Source of the DNA: Agapetus fuscipes
Lineage: Eukaryota; Arthropoda; Insecta; Trichoptera; Glossosomatidae
Direction of reading: 5' to 3'
DNA length: 64,000 nt
Assembly (NCBI GenBank): GCA_951799405.1
Contig: OX637334.1
Span: 2,356,001 to 2,420,000 of the forward strand
Shown: piece by piece, positions 53,380 to 63,650 of the stretch
Layout: every line of letters starts with the position of its first letter
How positions within the stretch are numbered: position 1 is the first letter of the stretch
Notes under the pieces: generated by a model
Databases searched by the model: none
What the model saw: the letters and a program-made list of their open reading frames with translations, nothing else
Told to the model about the DNA's origin: nothing
Program-made: the position numbers and the translations under genes

Positions 53380-54205
53380 ATTATAATAATAATAATAATA
53401 TCAGGCTAATTTATTTTAAATTACAAATGATAAGAGAGCGCCGGTTTTTGTGTGTGTCACACCTCAAGGGCCCTCTCCGATCATGGATAAGACTTTCTAA
53501 AAAGGTATGTCTTGAGTGCTCCGCGAAACACATCCATAGATTTGGAGTTCTTCACTCCGGGTGGCAGTCTGTTCCACTCCACCGGACCCGCAACACGGAA
53601 AGCGCGGTCTCCGAAATTTTTACGAATCTGACGGCGTGGCTGAACCAAATTGACTACTTCATCGCCCGCGGATCTGAGTGTCTGCCTCCTTATACCCATC
53701 TCAACAGGCAACATCATGTCAGTCAAATAAGGTGGAGCCAAGCCATTGATGGCTTTATATACCATCACACAAACACGGTAGACCACCCTCTCCGGGAAGC
53801 CAATGTAGTGTTTTTAACAGCGGAGTGATGTGAGCGAATTTGGGTATCCCGAATATGAGTCTTGCTGCCGAATTCAACACAGATTGAAAGCGATTGAACT
53901 GCTTCTTTGGCTGACCACTATAAAGCGTCGAACAATAGTCAATCCGAGACATCACAAACGCGCCCACTAGGGTCTTGACTGCATCTGACGGTAAACACTT
54001 TCTAATAGCCTTAATTTGGCGTAGTGAAAAAAAAGAAGAAGCTATTGTGGCATCTATTTGCCTCTCCAGTGTCAGATTCCGATCCAGTAAGACTCCTAGA
54101 AGTCTCACTGAATCAGAAGGCTGGATTAGCTTACCTCCTATGGAGAGTGGTACTCCGTTCACTAATAGGTGATCACGCCTAGATGTGGCTGCCCACATTC
54201 TTACA
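53380..54205 (-). pseudogene. L2/CR1-like LINE, C-terminal third, partner of SINE-B
   Basis: Minus strand, two frames joined by a frameshift near 53770-53790. First frame: DSVRLLGVLLDRNLTLERQI, KCLPSDAVKTLVGAFVMSRI, DYCSTLYSGQ, RLIFGIPKFAHITPLLKTLH, WLP. Second: VMVYKAINGLAPPYLTDM, then FGDRAFRVAGPVEWNRLPPG and FRGALKTYLF. This is the thumb and C-terminal region of L2/CR1-type ORF2. The 3' UTR reads GAGAGGGCCCTTGAGGTGTG, ACACACACAAAAACCGGCGC, then an ATTATTATTATT tail at 53383-53400. That 3' end is the same as SINE-B's. The RT palm is lost by 5' truncation. Confidence 0.83.
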
Positions 54206-54234
54206 CAGATCTTACTGTATCTATTTGAAGATAG

Positions 54235-54690
54235 TGTAACGAATGTATAATTGTGTCTGTGTAAGTCTGTGAAGTCTTAAAAGATGTAGGTACCAGTGGC
54301 GAAGGGTGCCATACAAGCCGGTTCCAATCGGCTTCCCTTTTAAAATGATGTAACAAAGTAGTTAAAGAATATAGGCACAAAGTAAAAAAATACATTGAAA
54401 ACCAAAGAAACAATACATATTTTTTCCCATTGAAACCATGCAGTCTACTTTATTATCATTTTTGCCTCATTTTAAAAGGAAAACCGATAAGAAGAGAAAA
54501 CAGGACTTTGTTTTCTGGACCTTTGGGTCCGTTAGAAAAAAAACAAGATATCATGATCTCAAGATCATGACGAAAGTTTTTTAATCACTAATCGGAAGAT
54601 CTAAATAAAAAGTAGAAGACTGTCGGAAGTCTGTGTCTCTCCACTGCTTTTATTTTCCACAAACTGAGTACGCACGTAAAGAAGCCCTAC
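54235..54690. other. Unassigned stretch
   Basis: Short inverted pieces (GATATCATGATCTCAAGATCATGA, each half under 20 bases, near 54548). No gene. Confidence 0.4.
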
Positions 54691-54693
54691 CTG

Positions 54694-54933
54694 TACCCTT
54701 AGTACGAGTTGCAAAACTTGAGAAAAGCAAAGTTGACGGAAAATATTAAAGCGTGATTTCTCCCAAAATCTGCCGTTTTTGTTTCTTATACTTAGTGGTC
54801 TTAGCAAAAAAGTTACAGTGATGAAGAGAATCAAGTTCAAACAAACAAAAACGGCAAATTTTTGGGGAAATCACTCTTTAATAATTGCCGTAAACTTTAC
54901 ATTACTCAAGTTTTGCAACTCGTACTAAGGGTA
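54694..54933. mobile_element. MITE with inverted repeats
   Basis: Ends TACCCTTAGTACGAGTTGCA and inverse TGCAACTCGTACTAAGGGTA. Second inverted block AAATCTGCCGTTTTTG / CAAAAACGGCAAATTT further in. The outer 15 bases resemble the MITE at 40149. Confidence 0.72.
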
Positions 54934-55012
54934 CTGTACATTTTTCGTTTTGTGGTCCGTCTCTCTCTGACTCGCTTACCTTCAATGCAACTGTATTTTT
55001 TGGCTTTTTCCT

Positions 55013-55275
55013 GTTCCTTGACTTATAGGTTGGTATGCGGCTGACCACCCATACTGTGAAAAAATGGTTCACTTTGCCAATGTCACCCCTGTCTCAGGGA
55101 AGGACGGCAAGAGTTGCAGGGCTTATGTTAATTTGAGATGGGTTCTTATAATGTAGGTCCACATGCGGCATGTGTTAGCGCGAAATTATACATGTCTGCT
55201 TGTGGGAATGCATTTGATGTAATTTTTAAATGGTATATATCCTTGCATCTTAGATTAGATTAGATTAAATTAGAT
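55013..55275 (+). repeat. Repeat A copy, full length
   Basis: TTCCTTGACTTATAGGTTGG to CCTTGCATCTTAGATTAGAT. TTAGA-type tail. Same subfamily as 25068. Confidence 0.9.
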
Positions 55276-55299
55276 TCCTGTGAGTTGAAGGAATGAATT

Positions 55300-55480
55300 T
55301 TCATTTAAATTAATAACTTGCAACTCTTGGCGCCTTTCCCTGAAATGGAGGTAGCATTGGCATAAGTGAATCAATTTTATAGTAAAGAAGGTAAATAAGT
55401 TATTCTTTGACTTATAGGTTGGTATGAGGCTGACCACCCATAGATTATAGACGGTCAGCCTCATATCAAACTAAAATAAA
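55300..55480. repeat. Two small Repeat A scraps, opposite orientation
   Basis: Minus piece ~55318-55385 (TGCAACTCTTGGCGCCTTTC) and plus piece 55402-55442 (TTCTTTGACTTATAGGTTGG), followed by ACGGTCAGCCTCATATCA in minus sense. Confidence 0.6.
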
Positions 55481-55589
55481 ATAATAATCCGGAATTCTGG
55501 CGTAATATTTTTTTTTATTTTCGGTAAATTGTTGATTTTATGGAAAAGTTAATAGTAAATTGTTTGAATATAATGAAGGTAGGAGCAGT

Positions 55590-56322
55590 CAGCGACTCAA
55601 ATTTGTTATAAAAGTACCTATATCAGTTGATTAGGGCAGAGACATGCTTCTTTTATAGCACCTAAATTATATAATGTTCTAAGTAATGAATTGGAAGATA
55701 TCTTGAGCCTGAGTCCTGCAATTTTCAAAGAAAATATATGAGAAAGTGGGTTGTGGACAAGGAGATCACTAAAATTGAGCTTAATAATTGATTAAATACT
55801 GATTTCAAATTTTATTTAACTTGAAAGAAATTTGTTAAAATGAAAAAAATATTAATTTTGTCTAATGAGCTGCTAAACTTTATTACTTATAAACTAAATT
55901 ATTCATTTTATTTCATATTTTACAAAATATGTTTATCGTTTTACTGATTTTTCTATCTTTTTGTTTTAATTTATATATATATTTTTTTCTTTCTTTCACC
56001 AAAATTTTCAACCTTTACTATAAATGAACTAAATTTTATCTCTTTATTTTTTTCGAGCAAAAAAAAAAAATAAAGTAAATTAAAACAATGTTTTACCATT
56101 TATATTTTTAAATATTTATAAATTTTATCTCTTTTCTATTTAAGTTTTGTTTTTCCTTTTTCTGTATAGATCGTTATTAAATTTTTCAACTTTTACTTTT
56201 ATCATACTTGTATACCCACGCACAGGCTATGCCTATGTGGGTTTCTCTATTGAGTTTTTTTGAAAATGTATATATTTATCTGGATTTTTGAAGAGGAATA
56301 TTAATAAAAAAAAAAAAAAAAA
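55590..56322 (+). pseudogene. Poly-A LINE (Jockey/CR1-like), 5' truncated and decayed
   Basis: Broken frame APKLYNVLSNELEDILSLSP, AIFKENI, as at the C-terminus of CR1/Jockey-like ORFs. Then a long AT-rich 3' UTR and an A run of ~20 ending at 56324. A scrap of the 45.9 kb palindrome (56066-56120) lies inside the UTR. Confidence 0.6.
56066..56120 (+). mobile_element. Penelope-type single arm
   Basis: AAAGTAAATTAAAACAATGT, TTTACCATTTATATTTTTAA, identical in most bases to 45985-46030. Confidence 0.6.
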
Positions 56323-56328
56323 AAGTAT

Positions 56329-56408
56329 GGCTCGTGTGGGATTCGAACCCACAACCTCCAAGGGCAATATTGAGAAACTGGCGCTCTAACCTATTGAGCT
56401 AACGAGCC
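56329..56408 (-). tRNA. tRNA-like gene or pseudogene with enlarged anticodon loop
   Basis: Minus strand: perfect 7 bp acceptor stem GGCTCGT/ACGAGCC, D-arm GCTCAATAGGTTAGAGC, T-arm GTGGGTTCGAATCCCAC. The anticodon arm is odd: stem CCAG/TTGG around a 16-base loop TTTCTCAATATTGCCC. If 7-8 bases are an intron, the anticodon would read CTC, but the acceptor stem is not that of a usual Glu tRNA. It sits directly after the poly-A of a LINE. More likely a pseudogene or SINE head than a working tRNA. Confidence 0.45.
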
Positions 56409-56409
56409 G

Positions 56410-57214
56410 ACGATATGGGACGTGGAAAATAAGCAATAAATGTGCAATTATTGACTCATTCTATACATATCTAGGTACCTGCTATGGTATAATATGAGTA
56501 ATCAGGAAAATAAGTACAAATAAAATTATCATCATTATTATTTCTATTTATATTTACTAGAAACAACGGCAACGGCAATTTGTTTAAAAACTGAGATATA
56601 TAATATAAGCAGACGATTATCAATTTTACTATGTATTTATCTTAAGGGTATACGAGAGCTTAACGTGTATTTAAGCCTTGGGAATTTCAAGATCGGAGGG
56701 AACTAGAGACATCTGTTGATAAAAATGACCGTAACTAAAAACAATAAGTACTTTTTATCATGTTTTACTTTGACTATGCTCAGACAGATGTCCAGGCATG
56801 TGTCCAGGCTAAAATAATATTATTTTTATCCCACACCATGAAGGTCTGCCACCACATACGTATATTTTTTTCATTCAGTCTGCCATCCTAATACATTGGC
56901 TTAGTGTCACACGTACTAAGTTCCAAAGAGACATAATATATTTTAAAGCAATTATTTTTCTACATCAAATAGAAATTAAATTATTATAGAACCGTTTGCA
57001 AGAAACCTTTTTTTTTTATTACTTAAACATGATAAATCAGACAGTGCTCCTGTGAAAATAAATGGTTTCAACGGGCAAATACTTACAGCTAAAATATTAA
57101 TATTTTTTTCTACAATTCCGCACTACGACGACCAGACCGCTCTTTCCGCTATCCCATCCGTATAATACATTGGCATACTGTCAAAAGTACAAAGTTCCAA
57201 ATCGAGGTTATTTA
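56410..57214. other. Unassigned stretch with a diverged direct repeat
   Basis: CATCCTAATACATTGGCTTA...ACTAAGTTCCAAAG (56884-56930) recurs as ATCCGTATAATACATTGGCA...ACAAAGTTCCAAATC (57155-57203), about 275 bp apart. Confidence 0.45.
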
Positions 57215-57508
57215 AAAAAAAAGTAGGCTGATTTATTTGGTGAGCGCTGTTTTTGTGTGTATCACACCTCAAGTGCCCTCTGCGGGCTTGGTCGTCACTC
57301 TAGAAAGCGCCAATTCTCAAGCAAGACCCAGTTGCTGTAAGGCTGGATAGATCTTTTGATGACCGGTCCTTGTTAAAGATTTATGAATTTTTCAACCCAG
57401 CGAAGAGCAAATTAAAAAATATAAATGTTTTTTTTTGCTCCACCGGGAATCGAACCCACAACCTTCCATTCAGAGTCCGAAGTGTTACCACTGAACTACA
57501 AACCGGTC
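57215..57508 (-). repeat. SINE-B copy, full length without 5S
   Basis: TTATTTGGTGAGCGCTGTTT to CTGAACTACAAACCGGTC. B box complement GGAATCGAACCC. Confidence 0.88.
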
Positions 57509-57539
57509 ACAATTATCTGTCAAATTTATTTTTAAATCT

Positions 57540-57955
57540 TTGATTTGTTGTAAAAATAATCCAAAATGTACATTTTGGATTTTGGAGCTAGCCCATCCAT
57601 ATACAAAAAAAAAAAACCAAAACAGTGTGTGGTTCACAGATCACGGAATATATGTGTGGTTATTTGAAGTCACACACATACTTGTAGGTATATTGATATG
57701 TCGATGTAAGCATCGATATAATATAGAACCATGGATGGAAGCCATTATATTGTAGAAGCCAGACAATAAGGAATTTCACAAAAAATCTGTACATAAAATG
57801 CAATATGGTAACACATGATAATATATCTTCCGGTGAAAGCTTGAATGAAATTTTTATATTCATTCTGAGAATTTGACTATTTTTCGCAGATAAGTAGGTA
57901 CCTATACTATAATACCAGCTATTAGTGATCAATTGTTCGTGCTCAATTGTACTCG
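57540..57955. other. AT-rich spacer with a short palindrome
   Basis: 57562-57581 is TCCAAAATGTACATTTTGGA, a perfect palindrome. Otherwise nothing recognised. Confidence 0.45.
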
Positions 57956-57956
57956 A

Positions 57957-58263
57957 ATAATAATAATAATATGAGAATGATAAATTTGGTGAGCGCTGTT
58001 TTTGTGTGTATCACACCTCAAGAGCCCTCTGCGAGCTTGGTCGTCGCTGTAGAAAGCGCCAATTCTCAAGCAAGACCCAGTTGTTATAAGGTTGGATGGA
58101 CCTTTCAATGACCGGTCCTTTGGTAAAGGTTTATGAATTTTTCAACCCAGCGAAGAGCACATTTGGAAATATGAATGGTATATTATTATGTGCTCCGCAA
58201 GGATTCGAATCCACAACCTTCCATTTACGAGTCCGAAGTGTTGCCACTGGACTATGGACCGGT
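57957..58263 (-). repeat. SINE-B copy, full length without 5S
   Basis: ATAATAATAATAATATGAG tail to GGACTATGGACCGGTCC. The last ~20 bases are duplicated at 58272-58293 (GTGGACTATGGACCGGTCCA). Confidence 0.88.
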
Positions 58264-58415
58264 CCAATGTATGTGGACTATGGACCGGTCCACATGTATG
58301 CAATGCAACTAAGTTGCAAATATAGTGCTACTTGTTATCACCTGTTAAACCTTGTTAATATCACAGGAAAGAGGACTGGCATTTAGCCATCCACAGAAGA
58401 GGGTTTTCCAGCTAT

Positions 58416-58905
58416 GACCGGTCCGTAGTTCAATGGTAACACTGTGGACTCTGAATGGGAAGGTTGTGGGTTCGATTCCCGGCGGAGCACCAAATTTGCT
58501 CTTCGCTGGGTTGAAAAATTCAATGAAAATTCATAAAACCTTTACCAATGACCGGTCACCAAAGGTCCATCCAGCCTTACAGCAACTGGGTCTTGCTTGA
58601 GAATTGGTGCTTTGCAGCGACGACGACCAAACTCGTAAAAAGGTCGATAGCTCAATATTGGTAGAATGCTTGCATTTCATGCCGAGAGCAAGGGTTCGAT
58701 CTCAAAAAGGTTTACTTAGCCTTCACAGGAAATGAGAACCAGCCCCCCGGGAGCTGGGAAACCCCCACTTCAACTGAAAGTGGTTGGTGTGAGGCCGGCC
58801 CCCTTACCTGTAAAAATAAATAGGTCCCGAAGCGCCACATGCGATCCCTTCGGGGATAACGCAGGCAAGAAGTTACACTATATGTGTAGCTTAGTTGCGT
58901 TTTTT
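58416..58905 (+). repeat. Composite SINE-B/SINE-C
   Basis: GACCGGTCCGTAGTTCAATG head, B box GGTTCGATTCCC, SINE-B body, second head AGCTCAATATTGGTAGAATG, SINE-C body, GTGTAGCTTAGTTGCG and a T run. Its 3' part was then copied in tandem with the adjoining Repeat A. Confidence 0.88.
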
Positions 58906-59297
58906 TTTTTTAGTTGCGAGGGGACTAATCTAATCTAATCTATGTTGCAAAGATATGCAACATTGAGGATTCACATTATATGCATTCTCACAAACAGACA
59001 CGTAAAAGTTCACGCTTGCACATGCCGCATGTGAACCAACAACATAAAAACCCAAATATCAAATGGACATGCGACCCCGTCGGGGATAACGCAGGCAAGA
59101 AGTTACACTATATGTGTAGCTTAGTTGCGTATTTTTTTTTTGGTTGCGAGGGGACTAATCTAATCTAATCTATGTTGCAACGATATGCAACATTGAGGAT
59201 TCACATTATATGCATTCTCACAGACACGTAAAAGTTCACGCTTGCACATGCCGCATGTGAACCTACAACATAAAAACCCAAATATCAAATGGACATA
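58838..59297 (+). repeat. 230 bp tandem duplication
   Basis: Units 58838-59067 and 59068-59297 start CATGCGAYCCCKTCGGGGAT and cover the SINE-C 3' end, a T run and the 3' half of a minus Repeat A. The junction GGACAT|GCGACC shares ACAT with the SINE side (CCACATGCGA), so microhomology could have mediated it. Confidence 0.85.
58922..59072 (-). repeat. Repeat A, 3' half (first unit of the duplication)
   Basis: AATCTAATCTAATCTATGTT to AAATATCAAATGGACAT. Confidence 0.85.
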
Positions 59298-59405
59298 CAC
59301 CCTGCAACTCTTAACGACCTTCCCTGAAACAGAGGTGACATTGGCAGAGTGAACCATTTTCTACAGCATGGGTGGTCAGCCACATACCAGCCTATAAATC
59401 AAGGA
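59155..59405 (-). repeat. Repeat A copy, complete (second unit)
   Basis: Same start as the previous copy, then runs to GCCTATAAATCAAGGAAG. Confidence 0.88.
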
Positions 59406-59409
59406 AGTT

Positions 59410-60328
59410 ACACAACAATACGTGACCTGTGCCAAACATTGACATACTAACTCTATGGTACTAAATAATAATATCATAATATTGAGAGATGCTTCCTACA
59501 ACACATACCTACTCGTAGACGTCATTGTGTCTGCATCCACTAGCAAATAGGGCTACCAAAAATATATTTTGTGCGTTAATCTTTATAAATTATCTGTTAA
59601 TATCCTTAACGTATAGGATGATATGAGGTTGAACACTCATACTGCAAAATTGGTGCAATTTTGATAATGTTATATCATTAGTGCTACGGGTACCTATAGT
59701 CTAAAATAACAGGCATTTTTTGTTTGTTTTTTTTTCAATATTTTTTTTGAGTCCTGTATTGCATATTAATCCCAGTGTAATTGGAAAGTACTTTTTGTAC
59801 TCTGTGTGATATGAACCTTCTTTCTTCATGTGAGGAGTCCGAGGTGTAACAACTAGATCTTGAACGATTTATATGAACTTATAAAACACACACCAATCTT
59901 TGTGGTCAATCTTGGTGTCGCAGTCGTTTATCGATATTGGATAGTATAAAAAGGATCTTTAAAAATATCAAGCTTATGTAGATATAATTTTTATACATGC
60001 ATTATTGTATTAATATTAAAATTTCAAGTAGTACTCAAAAACATGCTAAAAAGTAAAATAGTTTGAAGACATAATGTTTATTTACTGTTTTGCAATCACG
60101 AAAAATACAAAACCACTTATCAATAAGTTTTGATTCATAAACAAAAGTATGTTTATTCAACCCTGAAAATGATACAATATTATTTTGCTCAATATGGCAT
60201 AGCAGGACGTGTCCATGCCTCGTATAGTTGAGCTATAGCTGTATAGTTATATAGATGCAGATGTCTATACGACATGGCTCGGAATTTTTATACATATACA
60301 GCTGATGTGTATATACATGAGCGGTCCG
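59410..60328. other. Mostly unassigned stretch
   Basis: 59600-59680 is a decayed plus Repeat A (CGTATAGGATGATATGAGGT). A minus-strand AATAAA (TTTATT at ~60150) could serve the exon at 60329-60411. Confidence 0.4.
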
Positions 60329-60411
60329 TCAGACCCATTGGTCGGACTTGAAGTAAACTGTTTTATCATCACTGTCGGTCAAAATATCGCAATTGGGGAC
60401 ACCAGCGCCAT
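60329..60411 (-). CDS. Candidate terminal coding exon, unknown protein
   Basis: On the minus strand a good acceptor (TTTTATTTGTTACACAG) is followed in phase 1 by GAGVPNCDILTDSDDKTVYF, then KSDQWV and TGA. The codon pattern and mix of polar and aromatic residues look like real protein, unlike the AT-rich surroundings. 27 codons is a normal size for a last exon. A poly-A signal lies about 180 bases downstream. Upstream exons were not found within the window up to 64000. Family unknown. Chance cannot be excluded for so short a frame. Confidence 0.4.
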
Positions 60412-60419
60412 CTGTGTAA

Positions 60420-61514
60420 CAAATAAAACAATAAACAAATAGAGAATTACAATAATTATTTAAAAATTAGGTGTTTAAGTAAAAGAAATGAAACTTTTAC
60501 GAAAATAATCAAAAATATTTCGTTCATATCATCGCGATGTTATCTTTGCGGAAGATTACTCGGAGGAACTTAAAACGCGTACGAAAAAAAATTACGTAAA
60601 TACATTTTCAAAAAAATTAATAACTCAGTAACTAAGTAAATAATGAATTTTCGGAAATCGTCGTAATTTAGCTGAATAAATACTCTATCATTAAATTGAA
60701 TATTTGGATTTGAAATATCAATAAAAGAACCGTGAGTTGCCTTGGAAAATGAGCCTTTTTAAATTGGTTTTTTGCATATTTCCAGCTGACTTGAAGGAAA
60801 AAAAAAATTAAAAAAATATTTTCATTTCTTTTAAATATATAGAAAGACAACCGTATATTTTTTTTTTGAACAGCCAAAGTTGTTTTGGTTCTCAAATCCC
60901 CCTTATTATTAATATCGGGACTAAAGAACCTCTTTAATTGTTTTATGAAACTAAAAGCGTAATTTTATGTCAAATAACTTTGACTGATCATGGGCAGATG
61001 TCGTTGCTGAAGTATATAAATTAATGTTCTATGTCAAGCATTACGTTTCATCAAAAAAATATGTAAAGTATATTAACGCTTTTAGCGAGCGTGTAAGTTT
61101 TATAAACTTTTGTTTAAACGCTATGTTTGAGTATTCACGACTGCATGTTTGGTACAGAAGTTATGCATGCAAAAATTGCAAAACGAAACAACTTTGCATA
61201 AGTATAATTCTATATTGAAATAATTAAACATTTTTTGGCATCTTGAATTCAAACGTTTGTTGTGAGCAGAGCATATCTTTTGTTATAACAAAGGCGTGCA
61301 AAAGTACTATTCCGTCTGTCTCACACTGTATATTATGAACGTGGGTATTTTTTTTATATATCGCACACCTAACAAAAAAAAGCAATAACTCAAATATTAA
61401 GAAGGTTGGGAAGTTGCGTTCGAAGTTTTGCATGTTTAATTAATTGTCGCACTAAAGCCCACATCAGCCATGACACAAGTTAATAGTTCTCTTTTCTTTT
61501 AAAATAAAACTTAA
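60420..61514. other. AT-rich stretch
   Basis: No repeat recognised. Short open frames (for example 61024-61218) lack protein likeness. If 60329-60411 is real, this is intron. Confidence 0.4.
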
Positions 61515-61845
61515 ATAGCTGTAAGCTGTAACTCTGTCGCCATTCCGCTAGGGGTGGCCAGAGCCTCTGCAGAGTTGCCTCCATTTTTTCCTATCCTGAC
61601 ATACCTCTTTCAATTCCTTCATATCCATCACCTTTTTCATGCATTTTCTTCTTTTACGCTCACTTTGTATATCCCATTCTTTCACAATCACCACAATCTG
61701 ATCACTCCATACTTTTCTCGGTCGTCCCTTCCCTCTTTTTCCTTTCACACTTTCTTTGTATACATACTTTGTCAGTCTATCATCATTCATTCTTTCCACA
61801 TGCCCAAACCATCTCATCACATTCTTTTGTATAAATTGTAAAAAA
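61515..61845 (-). pseudogene. LINE-A2 3' fragment, best copy
   Basis: The minus frame reads MMRWFGHVERMNDDRLTKYV, then KGKRGKGRPRKVWSDQIV, KEWDIQSERKRRKCMKKVM and KELKEVCQDRKKWRQLC, then a stop. This is homologous to the last ~90 residues of LINE-A. The 3' end GGCCACCCCTAGCGGAATGG, GACAGAGTTACAGCTTACAG differs entirely from Repeat A. Open over its whole length, so fairly young. 5' truncated. Confidence 0.78.
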
Positions 61846-62140
61846 ATATCATTGGTATAAATTTGACTTATTTCTCTTTTATCCGTAAAATACAGAAAAT
61901 TATGTCAAAACATTATCCATTATTTTTTATTGCACTTTTTTTGAAAACATAATTGGAAACTGAAAAATAATATTTCACGTAATTATTTTAGTTAAGTGAT
62001 GATAAAAACCGTGAAAAGTAAAACAAGGACTTGGCTTGGATACTATTTTAATCAAAATACACTTTCAGTCTTAAAGTTTGGCACATAAAGACAGAAACTA
62101 GTAAGGTAACAAAAAAATGAAAATAACATAGAAACTTCTA
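61846..62140. other. AT-rich spacer
   Basis: Nothing recognised. Confidence 0.4.
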
Positions 62141-62143
62141 GCA

Positions 62144-62220
62144 CAGGGGTGTCCAACTCAAAATCGTGGCAAGCCGGGTTTAGCACTTTTGTAATCGTGG
62201 CGGGTTACATTTTTTTTGTT
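62144..62220 (+). mobile_element. hAT-type terminus, partner end not found
   Basis: CAGGGGTGTCCAACTCAAAA is typical of hAT ends, followed by CGTGGCAAGCCGGGTTT. Confidence 0.4.
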
Positions 62221-62228
62221 GTACTTTA

Positions 62229-62350
62229 GTCCATAATAATTCTTTTGACGGGGGAGGGGGGGAGGGGATGGTAGACACGCAATTTTAAAAGTTCATATTG
62301 TCCATAATAATTCTGTTGACCGGGGGGGGGGGGGGGTAGGCACGCAATTT
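62229..62350 (+). repeat. G-rich tandem duplication
   Basis: GTCCATAATAATTCTTTTGA + G-rich run + TAGACACGCAATTT at 62229-62285, repeated at 62299-62350 with a run of 14 G (62323-62336). Confidence 0.75.
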
Positions 62351-62464
62351 CAATCTTCGCGCGCAATTCAAATCTTAATACTTATCAATATCAAATACAA
62401 TAATCAAATAGTTCAAATTAAATGAGTCTTAATGAAGTAAGGACTCTTCAACTTACGTCTTGTA

Positions 62465-62708
62465 TAATCTATCTATAATCTAAACTGCAAAGATATGTTA
62501 TGGCTCATTTGAAATGCATGCCTACAGACAGGCACATGTAGGTTCGCGCCTACACATTCTGCATGTGTGCATACAAATAAACAAAACCTCACATGAACAT
62601 AAACCTTGCTACTCCTGCCGCCGTTCCCTGAACCGGGGTGGCATTGGCAAAAGTGAACCGATTTTTACAGCACGGGTGGTCAGCCTCATACCAACCTACA
62701 AGTCAAGG
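62465..62708 (-). repeat. Repeat A copy, diverged subfamily
   Basis: ATAATCTAAACTGCAAAGAT to ACCTACAAGTCAAGGAGG. Reads CTGAACCGGGGTGGCATTGG. Confidence 0.88.
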
Positions 62709-62709
62709 A

Positions 62710-63484
62710 GGTCTTGCTTAGGCAATTTATAACAGTTGAGATCTGGAGCTTACAACAAAATCAACTTCAAAAACAACAATCAAAAACTCCTACCTTCTTT
62801 TCGCATTTTTATTGCGTTCTTCACATTGGTTCTTCATCAAAATCTCAATTTTCCCAATTTTTGAGTTATGGCTCTTTATTGTAAAGCGTGCGTACATCTT
62901 GCGTGTGCCGAAAACAACGAATCCCTTCTCCAAGTATAAATGTCAACGCTTTAACTATGCCGCGGCGCATACAAATAATGTATCTGACTCACAGCAGCAC
63001 CTCTTACGAGCGTCTCAGTTGCTATACACTTTATAAACACTAGTGTCGAGTTTAAAACGTAATATTTTACGTTCAATATCCAATAACCCATGGCTGTATT
63101 ATGTCAATATGCGACATAATACAGCGCTTACCAAGTATGACACTCCACGTTTTAACTTAATCATAACGTAAACAAAAAACCTATTAGGACTTATACAGCG
63201 CTTAAAGTTTGCGTCATAGTTTTGATGTATTTTGACAAAACGATTTATTCGAGTAACAACGTTAATTTGCTTTTCAACTTTTTAAAGCCAGCGAAATACA
63301 TTTTATTCTCTTCTGCCATGCTCAGTGAATAATTATTATTTTCTAAGGTTCCCGAAGCGGCCGCATGGCGCTGAAATCAGTCAAAATTGTGTATGGAAAT
63401 CTTTATTTTTCCATGATAAATAGAAATCGGGGGAGAAAAAATAAAACAAGTATTGCATTACAAACATAAAAAATATTTTTTCGA
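62710..63484. other. Unassigned stretch with a hairpin
   Basis: 63093-63125 can form GCTGTATTATGTC / GACATAATACAGC around a 7-base loop. Flanking GTGTCGAGTTTAAAACG and CACTCCACGTTTTAAC are weakly inverse, so a small MITE is possible. Confidence 0.4.
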
Positions 63485-63576
63485 TTGTTATATAAATAAA
63501 TAACACCTTATTAACTTTAAGACACTGTTTATATTTCACAAAAATATCATAAATTTAAAAAATTAAATTTTAGATT

Positions 63577-63620
63577 AACTACTAACGTTTTCGACCAATA
63601 TGGTCATCCTCAGGTAGTAA
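63577..63620 (-). ncRNA. Hammerhead-like ribozyme motif
   Basis: TACTAC / CTGAGGA / extra U / GACC...GGTC / GAAA / AACGTT / A / GTAGT. Stem I of 5 bp. Confidence 0.65.
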
Positions 63621-63650
63621 ATTTTTTTACTACCTAAAAACCTAAAAAAA

